DNA of 64,000 bases from CAYREX01 sp964423505 (GTDB taxonomy: Bacteria > Fermentibacterota > Fermentibacteria > Fermentibacterales > JCC-6): the NCBI GenBank assembly GCA_964423505.1, contig CAYREX010000008.1, forward strand, positions 60,453 to 124,452, written 5' to 3'. The notes below the pieces were generated by a model. The model did not search any database and was not told the DNA's origin. It was given only the letters and a program-made list of their open reading frames with translations. Of the stretch, positions 1 to 8,754 are shown piece by piece. How positions within the stretch are numbered: position 1 is the stretch's first letter; each line of letters opens with the position of its first letter. A program made the position numbers and the translations under genes.

Positions 1-985
1 CCCGCTCGCCGAAGCAGACAAGCAATATACCGAGCGCGGAGCGGAGCGCCCTGAAGGAGGAGCGTTCGGTAACGTGTATCTCGCACCCGCTGCAGACCTC
101 CCCCCGGTGCTTGCCGAAGGTGGGGACGAACCCGTGGGGGCGCAGTATCGCGCCCTCCATCCATGAGGTCCCGTTCAGCTCCGCCGCTATCCGCTCTCCG
201 CTCAGCCAGGGGGCGCCGAAGACCGTGAAGGGCCTGGTGGTCCCCCTCCCCTCGGAGAGGTTGGTGCCCTCCAGGAGGCACATGCCCGGATAGACCAGCG
301 CGACCTCCGGCGTGGGCATGTTCGGGGAGGGCAGTACCCACGGCAGCCCTCGCGGGGGCCAGCCCCGCTCCCATCCGGATGCGCGTACGACCGACGGCTC
401 CGGCAGAGCGTCCAGCCTGGCGAAGAGGAGGGCCGCCTCCCCTACGGTCAGGGCGTGGCGGGTCGGCAGCGGGTACATTCCGACGAAGGACTCCCAGCCG
501 GGTCGGAGCAGCCTCCCCTCGACTATCTCGCCCCCCAGCGGGTTCGGCCTGTCCAGGACGACCACCGGGACCCCGGCCTCGGCGCATGCCCTCATGCAGA
601 GGGCCATGGTGTAGACATAGGTGTAGTACCTGGAGCCCACGTCCTGGATGTCGACCACCAGACAGTCGAGCCCCTCCAGCTGCCCGGGCTCCGGCCTGCG
701 CCTCCGGCCGTAGAGGCTGTGGACCGGCACGCCCAGCGTCGGGTGGAGGTACCCCTCCCATTCTATCATGTTGTCCTGGGTCTCCCCCAGCAGCCCGTGC
801 TGTGGTCCGAAGAGCGCGGCGAGCCGCTTTCCCGGGAGTGAGCGGAGCACATCCTGCGAGCCGCGGTAGCACCGGTCCACGGCCGCGTAGTTGGTGAGCA
901 GGCCGAAGGACCTCCCGGGCAGGTCCTCAGGGCGCACCCGGTCGAGGCCGGTCAGTACGGCGGCCTCAGATCTCGAGCCTGTCAC
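1..985 (-). CDS. NamZ-type exo-beta-N-acetylmuramidase (DUF1343), 3' part missing
   Basis: The frame encodes a DUF1343 protein and runs off the left edge, so the C-terminal part is missing. The segments GLLTNYAAVD, ALFGPQHGLLG, VVDIQDVGSRYYTYVYT and VVLDRPNPLGG follow the family's order. Known members (NamZ) release terminal N-acetylmuramic acid from peptidoglycan fragments, usually in the periplasm. The GTG at 983-985 is chosen because it follows GCGGAG and overlaps the end of the upstream phosphodiesterase gene by 20 bp, which suggests translational coupling. The PEHG segment that I recall in NamZ reads PQHG here, as in a DUF1343 subgroup, so activity may differ. No signal peptide is seen at this start, which leaves location unclear. 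Family assignment is strong; substrate is inferred. Confidence 0.8.
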   Translation of the reverse strand, partial: MTGSRSEAAVLTGLDRVRPEDLPGRSFGLLTNYAAVDRCYRGSQDVLRSLPGKRLAALFGPQHGLLGETQDNMIEWEGYLHPTLGVPVHSLYGRRRRPEPGQLEGLDCLVVDIQDVGSRYYTYVYTMALCMRACAEAGVPVVVLDRPNPLGGEIVEGRLLRPGWESFVGMYPLPTRHALTVGEAALLFARLDALPEPSVVRASGWERGWPPRGLPWVLPSPNMPTPEVALVYPGMCLLEGTNLSEGRGTTRPFTVFGAPWLSGERIAAELNGTSWMEGAILRPHGFVPTFGKHRGEVCSGCEIHVTERSSFRALRSALGILLVCFGER

Positions 986-1730
986 CGCTCCGCAGCACCG
1001 TGACGCCGTCGGAGAAGCGTCTCGCCAGGTCCCTCTCTATCTCGTGGCGGAACCAGGGCTTGAGGTGTATGGCGTAGACCGTGACGTCTTCCCTGTCCAG
1101 CTTTCGTAGCTCGTCCTCGAGGAGGGCAGGGGTGAGATGGTCGCTCGCCATGGCCAGGTCGCTCATCCTGTCCGGGAAGGAGACCTCCGTTATCACGCTG
1201 TGGAGCTCCGGCGACGACCTGCCCATCTCCCATATCCTGCCGGTCGGCCCGGTATCGCCCGTGTAGAGGAGCGAGCCATCGCCGCTGCTGAACAGGAAGC
1301 CCCTCGCCCCGGCGCCGTGGCTGACCGGCCCGGTGAGCGCGGATACCCCGCCCGGGAGGTCCATCCACTCCCCGTCCGCGAGCTCAACGTACTCCAGCGA
1401 AGGGCCGCTGGAGGTCCTTATCCTGCTGAAGTCAGGCCAGATGAGGTCGTTCATGTAGTGCCGCCTCACGACCTCCAGGCAGGCCCTGCTCCCGGCGACC
1501 CTCAGGGGGGTGTCCCTGAAGCTGACCGTGGCGTCCAGCAGGAAGCCGAGCTCCAGGACGTGGTCGAGGTGCGAATGGGTGAGCAGCACCATCTCGATGC
1601 CCTGCTGCTGTCTGTCGGAGAGCATGGTGGCCGACCCGGCGTCCAGAAGCACGGAGCTCCCGAGCATCATGGTGACCAGGTTGCATCCGTGCCCCTTCGA
1701 GCCGTCCACTCCAATGACGTCGAACCGCAT
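966..1730 (-). CDS. class-II cAMP phosphodiesterase-like metallo-beta-lactamase-fold hydrolase
   Basis: A 254-residue metallo-beta-lactamase-fold protein. It has the metal-binding motif THSHLDH near residue 60, a later GDTGPTGR segment and a C-terminal AIHLKPW. The phrase NDLIWPDFSRI is characteristic of class-II cyclic nucleotide phosphodiesterases (PDE1/CpdP type), which hydrolyse 3',5'-cyclic nucleotides. The open frame extends upstream through the alanine racemase gene, but the ATG at 1728-1730 lies 2 bp after that gene's stop and begins the conserved sequence MRFDVIGVDG. It is the middle gene of an alr-phosphodiesterase-namZ unit. A link between cyclic nucleotides and cell-wall genes is not established here. 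It could instead act on another phosphodiester. Confidence 0.8.
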   Translation of the reverse strand: MRFDVIGVDGSKGHGCNLVTMMLGSSVLLDAGSATMLSDRQQQGIEMVLLTHSHLDHVLELGFLLDATVSFRDTPLRVAGSRACLEVVRRHYMNDLIWPDFSRIRTSSGPSLEYVELADGEWMDLPGGVSALTGPVSHGAGARGFLFSSGDGSLLYTGDTGPTGRIWEMGRSSPELHSVITEVSFPDRMSDLAMASDHLTPALLEDELRKLDREDVTVYAIHLKPWFRHEIERDLARRFSDGVTVLRSGDRLEI

Positions 1731-1732
1731 GC

Positions 1733-2872
1733 TCAACCTCCGGTCACCACCCTCGGCAGGAGCGGGCTGACCCTCGTAACCACCTCGTAGTTGATGGTGC
1801 CGGACCATTCCGCAACCATCTCGGCGGTCACCTCCTCTTCCCCGTCCCTGCCGAGAAGCACCACCTCGTCCTGCAGGCCCGCTCCCGGAACGTCCGTGAG
1901 GTCCACCATGGTCAGGTTCATGCATATCCTGCCCAGCACCGGCGCGCGGCGCCCCCTGACGAGCACGTGGGCAGTGTTGCCGAGCCCCCTGTCGTAGCCG
2001 TCGGAGTAGCCGACGGGCAGGACGCCGAGCAGAGTCCTCCTGCCGGTCCTGTAGGTACACCCGTAACCGATGTAGCTCCCGGCTGGCATCTCCTTGACCT
2101 GCGCTATCCGCGTCCGTAGCGACATCACCGGCCTCAGGTCCGGAACGGGGCGCGGCCCCGAGGAGGCGGAGAGGAACGTCTCCCTGGAGGGCCAGAGGCC
2201 GTAGATCCCTATCCCAGCGCGGAGCATGTCGAAATGGGTCTCGGGGAAGAGGATGGACGCTGCCGTGCACGCGGTGTGGCACATGCCGGGGGAGCCGCCG
2301 CTCCGCAGGACCGTCTCCCTCATGGAGAGGAAGCGGTCCAGCTGGCCCTGTGCGTAATCGTGGTTCAGGGTGTCCTCTATGTTGGCGAAGTGGGTGGAGA
2401 GCCCCTCCAGGTCCATCCAGGGTTCCTCCGATATCATCCCGACCAGGGCAGGCAGATCCTCCTCGAGAACCCCCTGCCTGCCGGTGCCGGTCTCCAGCTT
2501 CAGGTGTACCCTGGCTCTCCTCCCTGCCGAGGTCAGCCCGGAGAGCTCCCTCACCGTCTCCCGGTTGTAGACGGTCAGCCGGAGATCGGCGTCCAGAGCC
2601 TCTGCGAGCCTGTCCGTGAGCACGTGCCCCAGGAGGAGTATCGGCCTCCTCTCCCCCAGGGAGCGGAGCTCGAGCCCCTCGTCCAGGGAGTTCACGGCCA
2701 GCCAGTCGGCTGAGCCGAGAAGGGGGAGCATCTCCGCAATGCCGTGTCCGTAGGCGTTAGCCTTCACCACGGCGCAGAACCGCACGCCGCTGCCGGAGGC
2801 GCACCTCCTCAGCTCCGAGATGTTGTGGGCGGGGGCCTCCGGGTCGAGCTCGACCCATTTCAGGTGCCTCAT
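1733..2872 (-). CDS. alr: alanine racemase (first copy)
   Basis: A 379-residue fold-type III PLP enzyme that interconverts L- and D-alanine for peptidoglycan. The PLP lysine is K37 in AVVKANAYGHG. The catalytic tyrosine segment is YIGYGCTYRT, and GRICMNLTMVDLTD marks the C-terminal domain. Length is normal for the family. The start is ATG at 2870-2872, close after the divergent region shared with the DUF362 gene. It heads a minus-strand unit with the phosphodiesterase-like and NamZ-like genes, which fits cell-wall turnover. A second, quite different alanine racemase lies at 8754-9914, so one of the two may prefer another amino acid such as serine. Confidence 0.95.
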   Translation of the reverse strand: MRHLKWVELDPEAPAHNISELRRCASGSGVRFCAVVKANAYGHGIAEMLPLLGSADWLAVNSLDEGLELRSLGERRPILLLGHVLTDRLAEALDADLRLTVYNRETVRELSGLTSAGRRARVHLKLETGTGRQGVLEEDLPALVGMISEEPWMDLEGLSTHFANIEDTLNHDYAQGQLDRFLSMRETVLRSGGSPGMCHTACTAASILFPETHFDMLRAGIGIYGLWPSRETFLSASSGPRPVPDLRPVMSLRTRIAQVKEMPAGSYIGYGCTYRTGRRTLLGVLPVGYSDGYDRGLGNTAHVLVRGRRAPVLGRICMNLTMVDLTDVPGAGLQDEVVLLGRDGEEEVTAEMVAEWSGTINYEVVTRVSPLLPRVVTGG

Positions 2873-3005
2873 GACGATAATCTATACCCTTACCCCCCAC
2901 GCCATGCAAGCCGACGGGGGACCGGAGGACGGGGCGATTGACCCGGAGCGGGGGCGCTCCCTATTGTGGCGGGGTGATACTCCACATCCGACGGACGGAG
3001 GCGAG

Positions 3006-4103
3006 GTGTCAGAGGTAAGGTTCCTTCCCGAACGGGAGGCCGCCGGCGGCGGAGTCGGCCTCCTCCGTGAGCTGCTCGCGCCCCTCGCCGGGGCGCTCTC
3101 CACCGGCCCGCGGGATATCGTCGCCGTCAAGATCCACCCGGGCGAGAGCGGCAACACTTCCTTCGTGGGAGCCGGTGAGGTCTCCTCCGTGGTGGAGGCG
3201 CTCGATCTCCCCCCGGACCGGATCTTCCTGACCGACACCACGGTCCTCTACCCCGGGAGGAGGAGGAACGCCCCGGACCTGCTCAGGCTGGTCCGGGAGC
3301 ACGGGTTCGGCCCTCCCGCCACCCCCCCCTTCGTGGTCGCCGACGGCCTCCGAGGAGAGCTGGGCCGGGAGGTGCCGGTCGGCGGGGGAAGGGAGACCGC
3401 GACCGCCATGATAGCCGAGAGCGTCTGCGCGGCGGACGCGGTGGTATTCGTCAGCCATTTCAAGGGGCACCTCCTCTCCGGCTTCGGCGGGGCGGTCAAG
3501 AACCTGGGAATGGGCTGCGCCACCAGGGCGGGGAAGCTCTTCCAGCACTCCTCCGTCGTCCCGTCCATCGATGCCGACTCGTGCACCGGATGCGGAGCCT
3601 GCGCGGCAGGATGTCCCGAGGGCGCCATCTCCGTCGACGGTTCGGCCGCCATAGAGCCGAGCAGCTGCGTCGGATGCGGCGAGTGCCTCGAACGATGCCC
3701 GGAGGGCTCGGTGAGGGTGGTCTGGGACGTCAAGATGGACCGGTTCATGAGGCGGATGGTCGAGTACGCCGTCGGCGCCTCCGGATGCATCGGCAGGGCG
3801 GTCTACGTCAACTTCCTGAGGAGGGTGGTCCCTGACTGCGACTGCATGCACGACACCGGCGCCCCCCTTGTCGGCGACATAGGCGTGCTGGCCTCTACCG
3901 ACCCGGTGGCCCTGGACATGGCGTGCCTGGACCTGGTCACGGGGGCGGAGCCGTCGCCAGAGGGCCCGGTAGCGGACTGTCCGGCAGGCGCGGACAAGCT
4001 GAGATGCCTGCGGCCGGAGGTGGACGGTGCTGTCCAGCTCCACATCGCCGAGGAGATGGGGCTCGGCTCGGTCTCCTACGACCTGGTCACGGTAGAGCGC
4101 TGA
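3006..4103 (+). CDS. DUF362 domain protein with two 4Fe-4S clusters
   Basis: A 365-residue protein with an N-terminal DUF362 region and an inserted ferredoxin domain. The two cluster motifs are CTGCGACAAGCPEGAI and CVGCGECLERCPEGSV near residues 190-235. KNLGMGCATRAGK precedes them and DIGVLASTDPVALDMACLDL follows, as in other DUF362-ferredoxin proteins. Function is not known for the family; an electron transfer or redox role is inferred. The frame is open further upstream, with an ATG at 2904, but the GTG at 3006 follows GGAGGCGAG and begins the conserved part. It leads a plus-strand run into EamA, ArfB and SelD genes. Confidence 0.8.
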   Translation: MSEVRFLPEREAAGGGVGLLRELLAPLAGALSTGPRDIVAVKIHPGESGNTSFVGAGEVSSVVEALDLPPDRIFLTDTTVLYPGRRRNAPDLLRLVREHGFGPPATPPFVVADGLRGELGREVPVGGGRETATAMIAESVCAADAVVFVSHFKGHLLSGFGGAVKNLGMGCATRAGKLFQHSSVVPSIDADSCTGCGACAAGCPEGAISVDGSAAIEPSSCVGCGECLERCPEGSVRVVWDVKMDRFMRRMVEYAVGASGCIGRAVYVNFLRRVVPDCDCMHDTGAPLVGDIGVLASTDPVALDMACLDLVTGAEPSPEGPVADCPAGADKLRCLRPEVDGAVQLHIAEEMGLGSVSYDLVTVER

Positions 4104-4144
4104 GCGGGAGGGCCCTCTCCCCCGGTCTCAGGGGCGCCCTGCTT

Positions 4145-4975
4145 ATGTCGGCGGGGACGCTGCTTCTCTCCCTCGTAGCGGTCTGCGTGAAGTCGATACC
4201 GGCCTCCTCCGGGGTCGCCTTCACCCAGAAGCTCTTCTTCAGGGGCTCTGTCTCCGCCGTAGTCCTGCTCTGCCTGCTCACCGCGAGGCGTGTCCCCCTC
4301 CTGCCCAGGGCGGCCCCCATCGTGCTCCTCAGGTCGCTCCTCGGACTCGGCGGCATGCTCTGCTACTTCTACTCGCTGGAGGGACTCCCGATCTCACAGG
4401 CGGTCACGCTGAACAGGCTCAGCCCGTTCTTCGTGCTCCTCTTCGCCGGCATCTTCCTCGGCGAGCGGCTCGGGGGGGCCAGGCTGGCCGCAGTGGCGGT
4501 AGGCTTCCTCGGAGTGCTGGTCATACTGAGGCCCGGCTTCCGGGAGGTAACGAGCTGGTCTCTGCTCGCTCTCCTCTCCGCCGTCTTCTCCGGCGGCGCG
4601 TACACGACCCTCAGGGCCCTTGGAGGCAGGGACGGGGCCCTGGTCATCGTCTTCTGGTTCTCCGTGGTGGTGACCCTCGCAATGGCCCCGTTCGTAGCAG
4701 CCGGCTGGACCGGCCCCACGCGGCCGGTCCTCGCGCTCCTGGTCGCGATCGGCCTGCTGGGCGCCGGGGGGCAGATTCTGATGACCAGGGCATTCAGCTG
4801 CGCCCCGGGAGGAGAGGTGGCCGTCTACGGCTACCTGAGCGTTGTCTTCGCAGCGGTCTGGCAGACGGTCATCTTCGGCTCCGTACCCGAGCCGCCGGTT
4901 CTGGCAGGCGCGGCTCTGGTGATCGCCGGCGGTTGGCTGAGCTACCGCTCCGGCTCGGCGGTCAGGCCCTCGTGA
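4145..4975 (+). CDS. EamA/DMT-family transporter
   Basis: A 276-residue membrane protein with about ten hydrophobic segments in two repeats, as in drug/metabolite transporters of the EamA (RhaT/YdcZ-like) type. The motif LNRLSPFFVLLFAGIFLGE near residue 90 is typical of the first EamA repeat. Substrate cannot be told. The chosen ATG at 4145 lies 41 bp after the DUF362 stop. No strong ribosome site is visible, and the frame is open upstream, so a slightly earlier non-ATG start is possible. Its stop overlaps the GTG of the release-factor gene by 4 bp (GTGA), so the two are probably co-translated. Confidence 0.85.
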   Translation: MSAGTLLLSLVAVCVKSIPASSGVAFTQKLFFRGSVSAVVLLCLLTARRVPLLPRAAPIVLLRSLLGLGGMLCYFYSLEGLPISQAVTLNRLSPFFVLLFAGIFLGERLGGARLAAVAVGFLGVLVILRPGFREVTSWSLLALLSAVFSGGAYTTLRALGGRDGALVIVFWFSVVVTLAMAPFVAAGWTGPTRPVLALLVAIGLLGAGGQILMTRAFSCAPGGEVAVYGYLSVVFAAVWQTVIFGSVPEPPVLAGAALVIAGGWLSYRSGSAVRPS

Positions 4976-5409
4976 GCGGCGACCGGGACTGGACGCTCAG
5001 CGAGTCGGACGTGACCATGGAGTTCGTCGCCTCCGGTGGGCCGGGGGGGCAGAAGGTCAACAGGACGGCCTCGGCAGTAGTGCTCCGTTTCGACCCGGAG
5101 GCGGCGGGCTTCCCCGCCGAGGCGATGCCCAGGCTCCGGAGCCTTGCCGGCGGCAGGATGGGCTCCGACGGGGTCGTCACCATACACGCAAGGCGTCACC
5201 GCTCCCAGGCCCGGAACAGGAAGGAGGCCATGGAGCGACTGGCGCGGCTTCTGGAGAGGGCCCTCAGGCCGCCGCCGGTACGGAGGCCGACCGGACCGAC
5301 GAGGGGCTCGAAGGAGGAGAGGCTGAGGCGGAAGCGCATGCGCTCCAGGAGGAAGCGTGAGCGTGCGAAGGGACGGGAGCTCTTCCGGAAAGGCGGCGAG
5401 GAGGTATAA
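4972..5409 (+). CDS. arfB: ArfB/YaeJ-like peptidyl-tRNA hydrolase of stalled ribosomes
   Basis: A 145-residue protein with the release-factor catalytic motif in ASGGPGGQKVNRTASAVVL at about residue 20. It lacks a codon-recognition domain and ends in a long Arg/Lys-rich tail (RLRRKRMRSRRKRERAKG). This is the arrangement of ArfB (YaeJ), which frees peptides from ribosomes lacking a stop codon by inserting its basic tail in the mRNA channel. The GTG start at 4972 overlaps the EamA stop by 4 bp. The codon frame is the same as that of the following selD gene, and the two are separated by TAA TAG at 5407-5412. Confidence 0.88.
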   Translation: MSGDRDWTLSESDVTMEFVASGGPGGQKVNRTASAVVLRFDPEAAGFPAEAMPRLRSLAGGRMGSDGVVTIHARRHRSQARNRKEAMERLARLLERALRPPPVRRPTGPTRGSKEERLRRKRMRSRRKRERAKGRELFRKGGEEV

Positions 5410-5451
5410 TAGGATCGTGAGCGACGAGGTCTGACACGGGAGGAGGCTGGG

Positions 5452-6672
5452 CTGGAGCCGAGGCTCTACGACGGCGAGAGGTGTCCCTGCCCGTCCGACT
5501 GCAAGCGGAGGGGGCGGTGCGCCGAGTGCATACGCTTCCACCACGAGCGTCACCAGGTCACATACTGCGAGTTCCTGATGGGCAAGCTCGCGGAGGACGG
5601 ACCGGAGCGCGCCGTACGGTCCGGCAGGGAGGTCCGGCTGACCGACTACGGCCCCTGCGCCGGTTGAGCGGGCAAGCTCAACCCGACCAGGCTGGCCGGG
5701 ATGATAGACAGGCTTCCGCTGACCTGCTCGGATAACGTGCTGGTGGGCATCCGCAGCATGGACGACGCCGGTGTGTACAGGCTGACCGACGAGCTGGCGC
5801 TGGTCCAGACCGTCGATTTCTTCTACCCGATAGTGGACGACCCGCGCAGCTTCGGCAGGATAGTGGCTGCCAACAGCATGTCGGACATATGGGCAATGGG
5901 GGCCGAGGCGGTCACCGCTCTCAACCACCTTGCCTACCCGGCGGGGAAGCTGGGCCCGGAGGTCATCGAGGAACTGCTCCACGGGGCGGCCGAGAAGCTC
6001 TCCGAGGCCGGGGTCTCCCTCATGGGCGGCCATACGCTGGAGCAGGAGGAGCTGGTCTTCGGGATGAGCGTTACCGGGCTCATCTCGCCTGGAAGCGCGA
6101 CCACCAACTCCACGGCGAGGGCGGGCGACCTCCTCGTCCTCACGAAGCCGCTTGGCACAGGCATCTACTGCGACGCCATGAGGCAGGGCGGTCTCCCGGA
6201 GGACCGCCTCGACGCATGGGTGGCCTCCATGGAGAGGCTGAACATGTACGCCTCCCGCATCATGCAGAGGTTCGACGTCTCCTGCATGACCGACGTCACC
6301 GGCTTCGGCCTGCTCGGCCACGCGCTGCCAATGGCGCGCAACGCAGGGGTACGCATGGTCCTGCAGGCGGAGAGGGTCCCCCTGCTCCCCGGGCTACCCG
6401 GGATGCTCGACACGTACAACCCGAAGGGCGTCTGCAAGTGCAGGGACTACGTCGACCCGGTGATGACGGTTGCCCCGGACGTCGACCCGCGGCTGGTCAC
6501 CCTCATGTCGGAGGCCCAGACCTCCGGCGGCCTGCTGGCGGCGGTGGCTCCCGGGGAGTGCGACCGGCTGGTGAGAGCCCTGGTGGACGAGGGTGACGGA
6601 TGCGCCCGGGTCATCGGGAGCGTGACGTCGGGCGAAGACGATTCGGTGCTGCTCGAGGTCGTCCGCCGGTAG
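5452..6672 (+). CDS. selD: selenide, water dikinase SelD as a selenoprotein (in-frame UGA, Sec72), with N-terminal Cys-rich module
   Basis: SelD makes selenophosphate from selenide and ATP. The frame is open from after the arfB stop to 6672 except for one TGA at 5665-5667, which sits in YGPCAG-U-AGK. This matches the E. coli GAGCGCK active site, with Sec in place of Cys17 and the essential lysine three residues later. Downstream SelD signatures are intact (VDFFYPIVDDP, DVTGFGLLGHA, AQTSGGLL). Upstream, in the same frame, residues 11-39 form a Cys/His cluster (CPCPSDCKRRGRCAEC, later HHERH and C39) resembling small DUF6485-type proteins. The only start preceding that cluster is CTG at 5452, five bases after AGGAGG. 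ATG 5578 is the alternative start and would give a SelD of normal length. Fusion and start are inferred; the Sec codon is well supported. Confidence 0.88.
5682..5700 (+). promoter_or_regulatory. candidate bacterial SECIS hairpin in selD
   Basis: Fourteen bases after the UGA, CCCG (5682-5685) pairs with CGGG (5697-5700), and CCA (5687-5689) pairs with TGG (5693-5695), with one A-C mismatch between. The apical loop is GGC. Position and G-rich loop fit the known bacterial SECIS arrangement that recruits SelB. Pairing was judged by eye. Confidence 0.5.
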
Positions 6673-6731
6673 GCGGCCGCCGTGACGGCCCGGTACGCAT
6701 GCCCAAGCCGCCTGCAACGGAAGGGGGAGCA

Positions 6732-7559
6732 ATGCACGACGACAAGCTGAAGAAGGGGGCTTTCAGCTGGTCCGAGCTGATGACCCGGGACCCGAGCGGC
6801 TCCATCCGCTTCTACACCGACCTGCTCGGGTGGGAGATAGTGGAATGTCCCATGGGGGACGAGCCCTACTACGTCGTCCAGGTGGATGGCGAGGGGGTTG
6901 CCGGCATCATGAGGATGCCGGCGGAGATTCCCCCGGAGGTGCCGACCCACTGGTCCACGTACATAACGGTGGAAGACGTGGATGCCCTCGCCGCGAGCGT
7001 CCCCGGCAACGGCGGGACAGTCGTCGAGCCTCCCAAGGACATCCCGGACGTCGGTCGCTTCTGCGTAGTGCAGGACCCGGGGGGCGCCACGGTCTGCTTC
7101 ATATCCTACATCGAGGAGCCGAGCGGAGATCCCCCCTTCGAGGGGGTTCACGGCTCCGTGGTCTGGTCGGAGCAGCAGAGCCACGACCCGGCGGCCAGGG
7201 CCGATTTCCTGAGGGCGCTGGTCGGCTTCGACCTCCGCCGGCACACGGTGGACGGCAGGACCTACTACGTTCTGCCCCTCGACGGCTCTTCCGGCGACCT
7301 TGCCGAGCCGCTCCAGCCGAACCACTGCGGACCGGCCGACGCCGACTCCTGGATAGGGCCGCAGGACCCGGAGTGCTGGCTGACCTTCGTCCAGGTCGAC
7401 GACGTTGACGGCCTGGCCGACAAGGTGGTACCTCTCGGCGGCACCGTCGTCGTGCCTCCGACAGACATCACCGGCATCGGCAGGTACTGCACCATCAAGG
7501 ACCCGCAGGGCGCCTCGATCTCCCTCATCACCTACTTCGACAGCCGCATGGAGAAGTAG
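6732..7559 (+). CDS. two-domain VOC family (glyoxalase/bleomycin resistance-like) protein
   Basis: A 275-residue protein made of two VOC domains. Each has the betaalphabetabetabeta-type pattern, and the motifs DPSGSIRFYTDLLGWEI, DPGGATVCFISY and DPQGASISLITYF mark the domain edges. This two-domain form resembles mycobacterial CFP30B-type proteins of unknown substrate. GGGGGAG lies a few bases before ATG 6732. It is 59 bp after selD and followed by a strong GC hairpin, so it may end that transcription unit. No specific enzymatic reaction can be assigned. Confidence 0.82.
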   Translation: MHDDKLKKGAFSWSELMTRDPSGSIRFYTDLLGWEIVECPMGDEPYYVVQVDGEGVAGIMRMPAEIPPEVPTHWSTYITVEDVDALAASVPGNGGTVVEPPKDIPDVGRFCVVQDPGGATVCFISYIEEPSGDPPFEGVHGSVVWSEQQSHDPAARADFLRALVGFDLRRHTVDGRTYYVLPLDGSSGDLAEPLQPNHCGPADADSWIGPQDPECWLTFVQVDDVDGLADKVVPLGGTVVVPPTDITGIGRYCTIKDPQGASISLITYFDSRMEK

Positions 7560-7577
7560 TAGCGGCAGTCGAGCCGG

Positions 7578-7604
7578 GGGCGCCGGGCGGTCCGCCCGGC
7601 GCCC
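7578..7604 (+). terminator. 12-bp GC-rich hairpin after the VOC gene
   Basis: GGGCGCCGGGCG (7578-7589) pairs perfectly with CGCCCGGCGCCC (7593-7604) across a GTC loop, 18 bp after the VOC stop. There is no T-run, so it is either a terminator of an unusual type or an mRNA 3' stabiliser. A TATATT at 7612-7617 follows and may be the -10 element for the next gene. Confidence 0.5.
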
Positions 7605-7635
7605 TCGCACGTATATTAACCGCGGAGGGAGGGCT

Positions 7636-8754
7636 ATGGCTCACGGGACGGAGCGCCTGCGCAGGAGGCTTCACGGGCTGGCCGAGCTCTCCGGCCGCGA
7701 GGAGCGGACGGCGGAGGCGCTGTGCGACTTCCTCGGGGACCACTCTCCGGACCTCCTTCTCACCGGCCTCGGCGGGTACGGCCTGGCGGCCCTCTACGAG
7801 GGGGAAGCGCCCGGTCCCCGTGTCATGATGAGGTGCGACATGGACGCGGTGCCGGGGGCTGACGGCTCTCCCGAGCATCTCTGCGGTCATGACGGCCACA
7901 TGGCCATGGTCTCCTCCCTCGCCCCCCTCCTCCGCCGGGAGAGACCGGCTGCCGGCTCCGTGGTCCTGCTCTACCAGCCGTCGGAGGAGACCGGACAGGG
8001 TGCCTCCGCCGTCCTGGCGGACCCCGACTTCGAGCGGGTCAGACCCGACCTGGTCTTTGGCCTTCACAACATCCCCGGCAGGCCTCTGGGCGAGGTCATG
8101 AGCCGCGCCGGCACCTTCGCCTCCACCGCCAGGAGCCTTGCCCTGCATCTCTCGGGGCGCACCTCGCACGCCAGCGCCCCGGAGCTGGGTGTCAGCCCGG
8201 CCGCCGCCCTCTCTGCCATACTCGCCGCCTGGCCGGCGGTACCCCGGTCGGTCGTAGGGCCGTCCGAGATGGCCCTGGTCACCGTCGTGCACGCCAGGCT
8301 GGGAGAGGTCGCCCTCGGCACCACTCCCGGGGAGGCCACGGTCATCGCCACCCTCAGAGCGAGGGACGAATCGGTCATGAGGCTACTCTCGGAGCGCTGC
8401 CTGTCGGTGGGCATGGGTATAGCCTCGGCTCACGGCCTCCGGGTCGAGCACGAGTGGCTGGAGGAGTTCCCCTGCACCGTCAACGACCCGGACGCGGTCG
8501 CGTCGGTGGAGAGGGCGGCCGCCGCCGCCGGGCTGCGCTACAGGAGGATGGAGGCGCCGTTCGACTGGACCGAGGACTTCGGGAGGCTCACCGCTGTCCT
8601 GCCGGGCGCCATGGCAGGCCTGGGAGCCGGCGCCGGGTGCCCTCCCGTGCACCATGCCGGGTACGTCTTCCCCGACGGGCTGCTGGAGCAGGGGCACCGG
8701 TTCCTGGCCGCCCTCCTCGGGGAGACCCTGGGCGGTCGGAGCGGAGACCCCTGA
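7636..8754 (+). CDS. M20-family amidohydrolase (amidase/deacylase)
   Basis: A 372-residue zinc peptidase-clan enzyme of the M20D amidohydrolase type. Metal-site motifs are MRCDMDAVPG, HLCGHDGHMA and PSEETGQG (catalytic Glu pair), with a dimerisation domain including GRTSHASAPELGVSPA. Such enzymes remove N-acyl groups from amino acids or hydrolyse small amides. GGGAGGG precedes ATG 7636. Its stop overlaps the start of the second alanine racemase by one base (TGATG), so the pair are likely used together, for example to process an N-acyl or D-amino acid. That pathway is inferred. Confidence 0.88.
   Translation: MAHGTERLRRRLHGLAELSGREERTAEALCDFLGDHSPDLLLTGLGGYGLAALYEGEAPGPRVMMRCDMDAVPGADGSPEHLCGHDGHMAMVSSLAPLLRRERPAAGSVVLLYQPSEETGQGASAVLADPDFERVRPDLVFGLHNIPGRPLGEVMSRAGTFASTARSLALHLSGRTSHASAPELGVSPAAALSAILAAWPAVPRSVVGPSEMALVTVVHARLGEVALGTTPGEATVIATLRARDESVMRLLSERCLSVGMGIASAHGLRVEHEWLEEFPCTVNDPDAVASVERAAAAAGLRYRRMEAPFDWTEDFGRLTAVLPGAMAGLGAGAGCPPVHHAGYVFPDGLLEQGHRFLAALLGETLGGRSGDP

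Noticed and set aside
966..2282. Long upstream extension of the phosphodiesterase-like frame
   Set aside because: It lies inside alr in another frame and has no similarity; the conserved protein begins at 1730.
5665..5667. selD as a pseudogene interrupted by a nonsense mutation
   Set aside because: The TGA is exactly at the known Sec/Cys position with all other SelD motifs intact, so decoding as selenocysteine is the better explanation.
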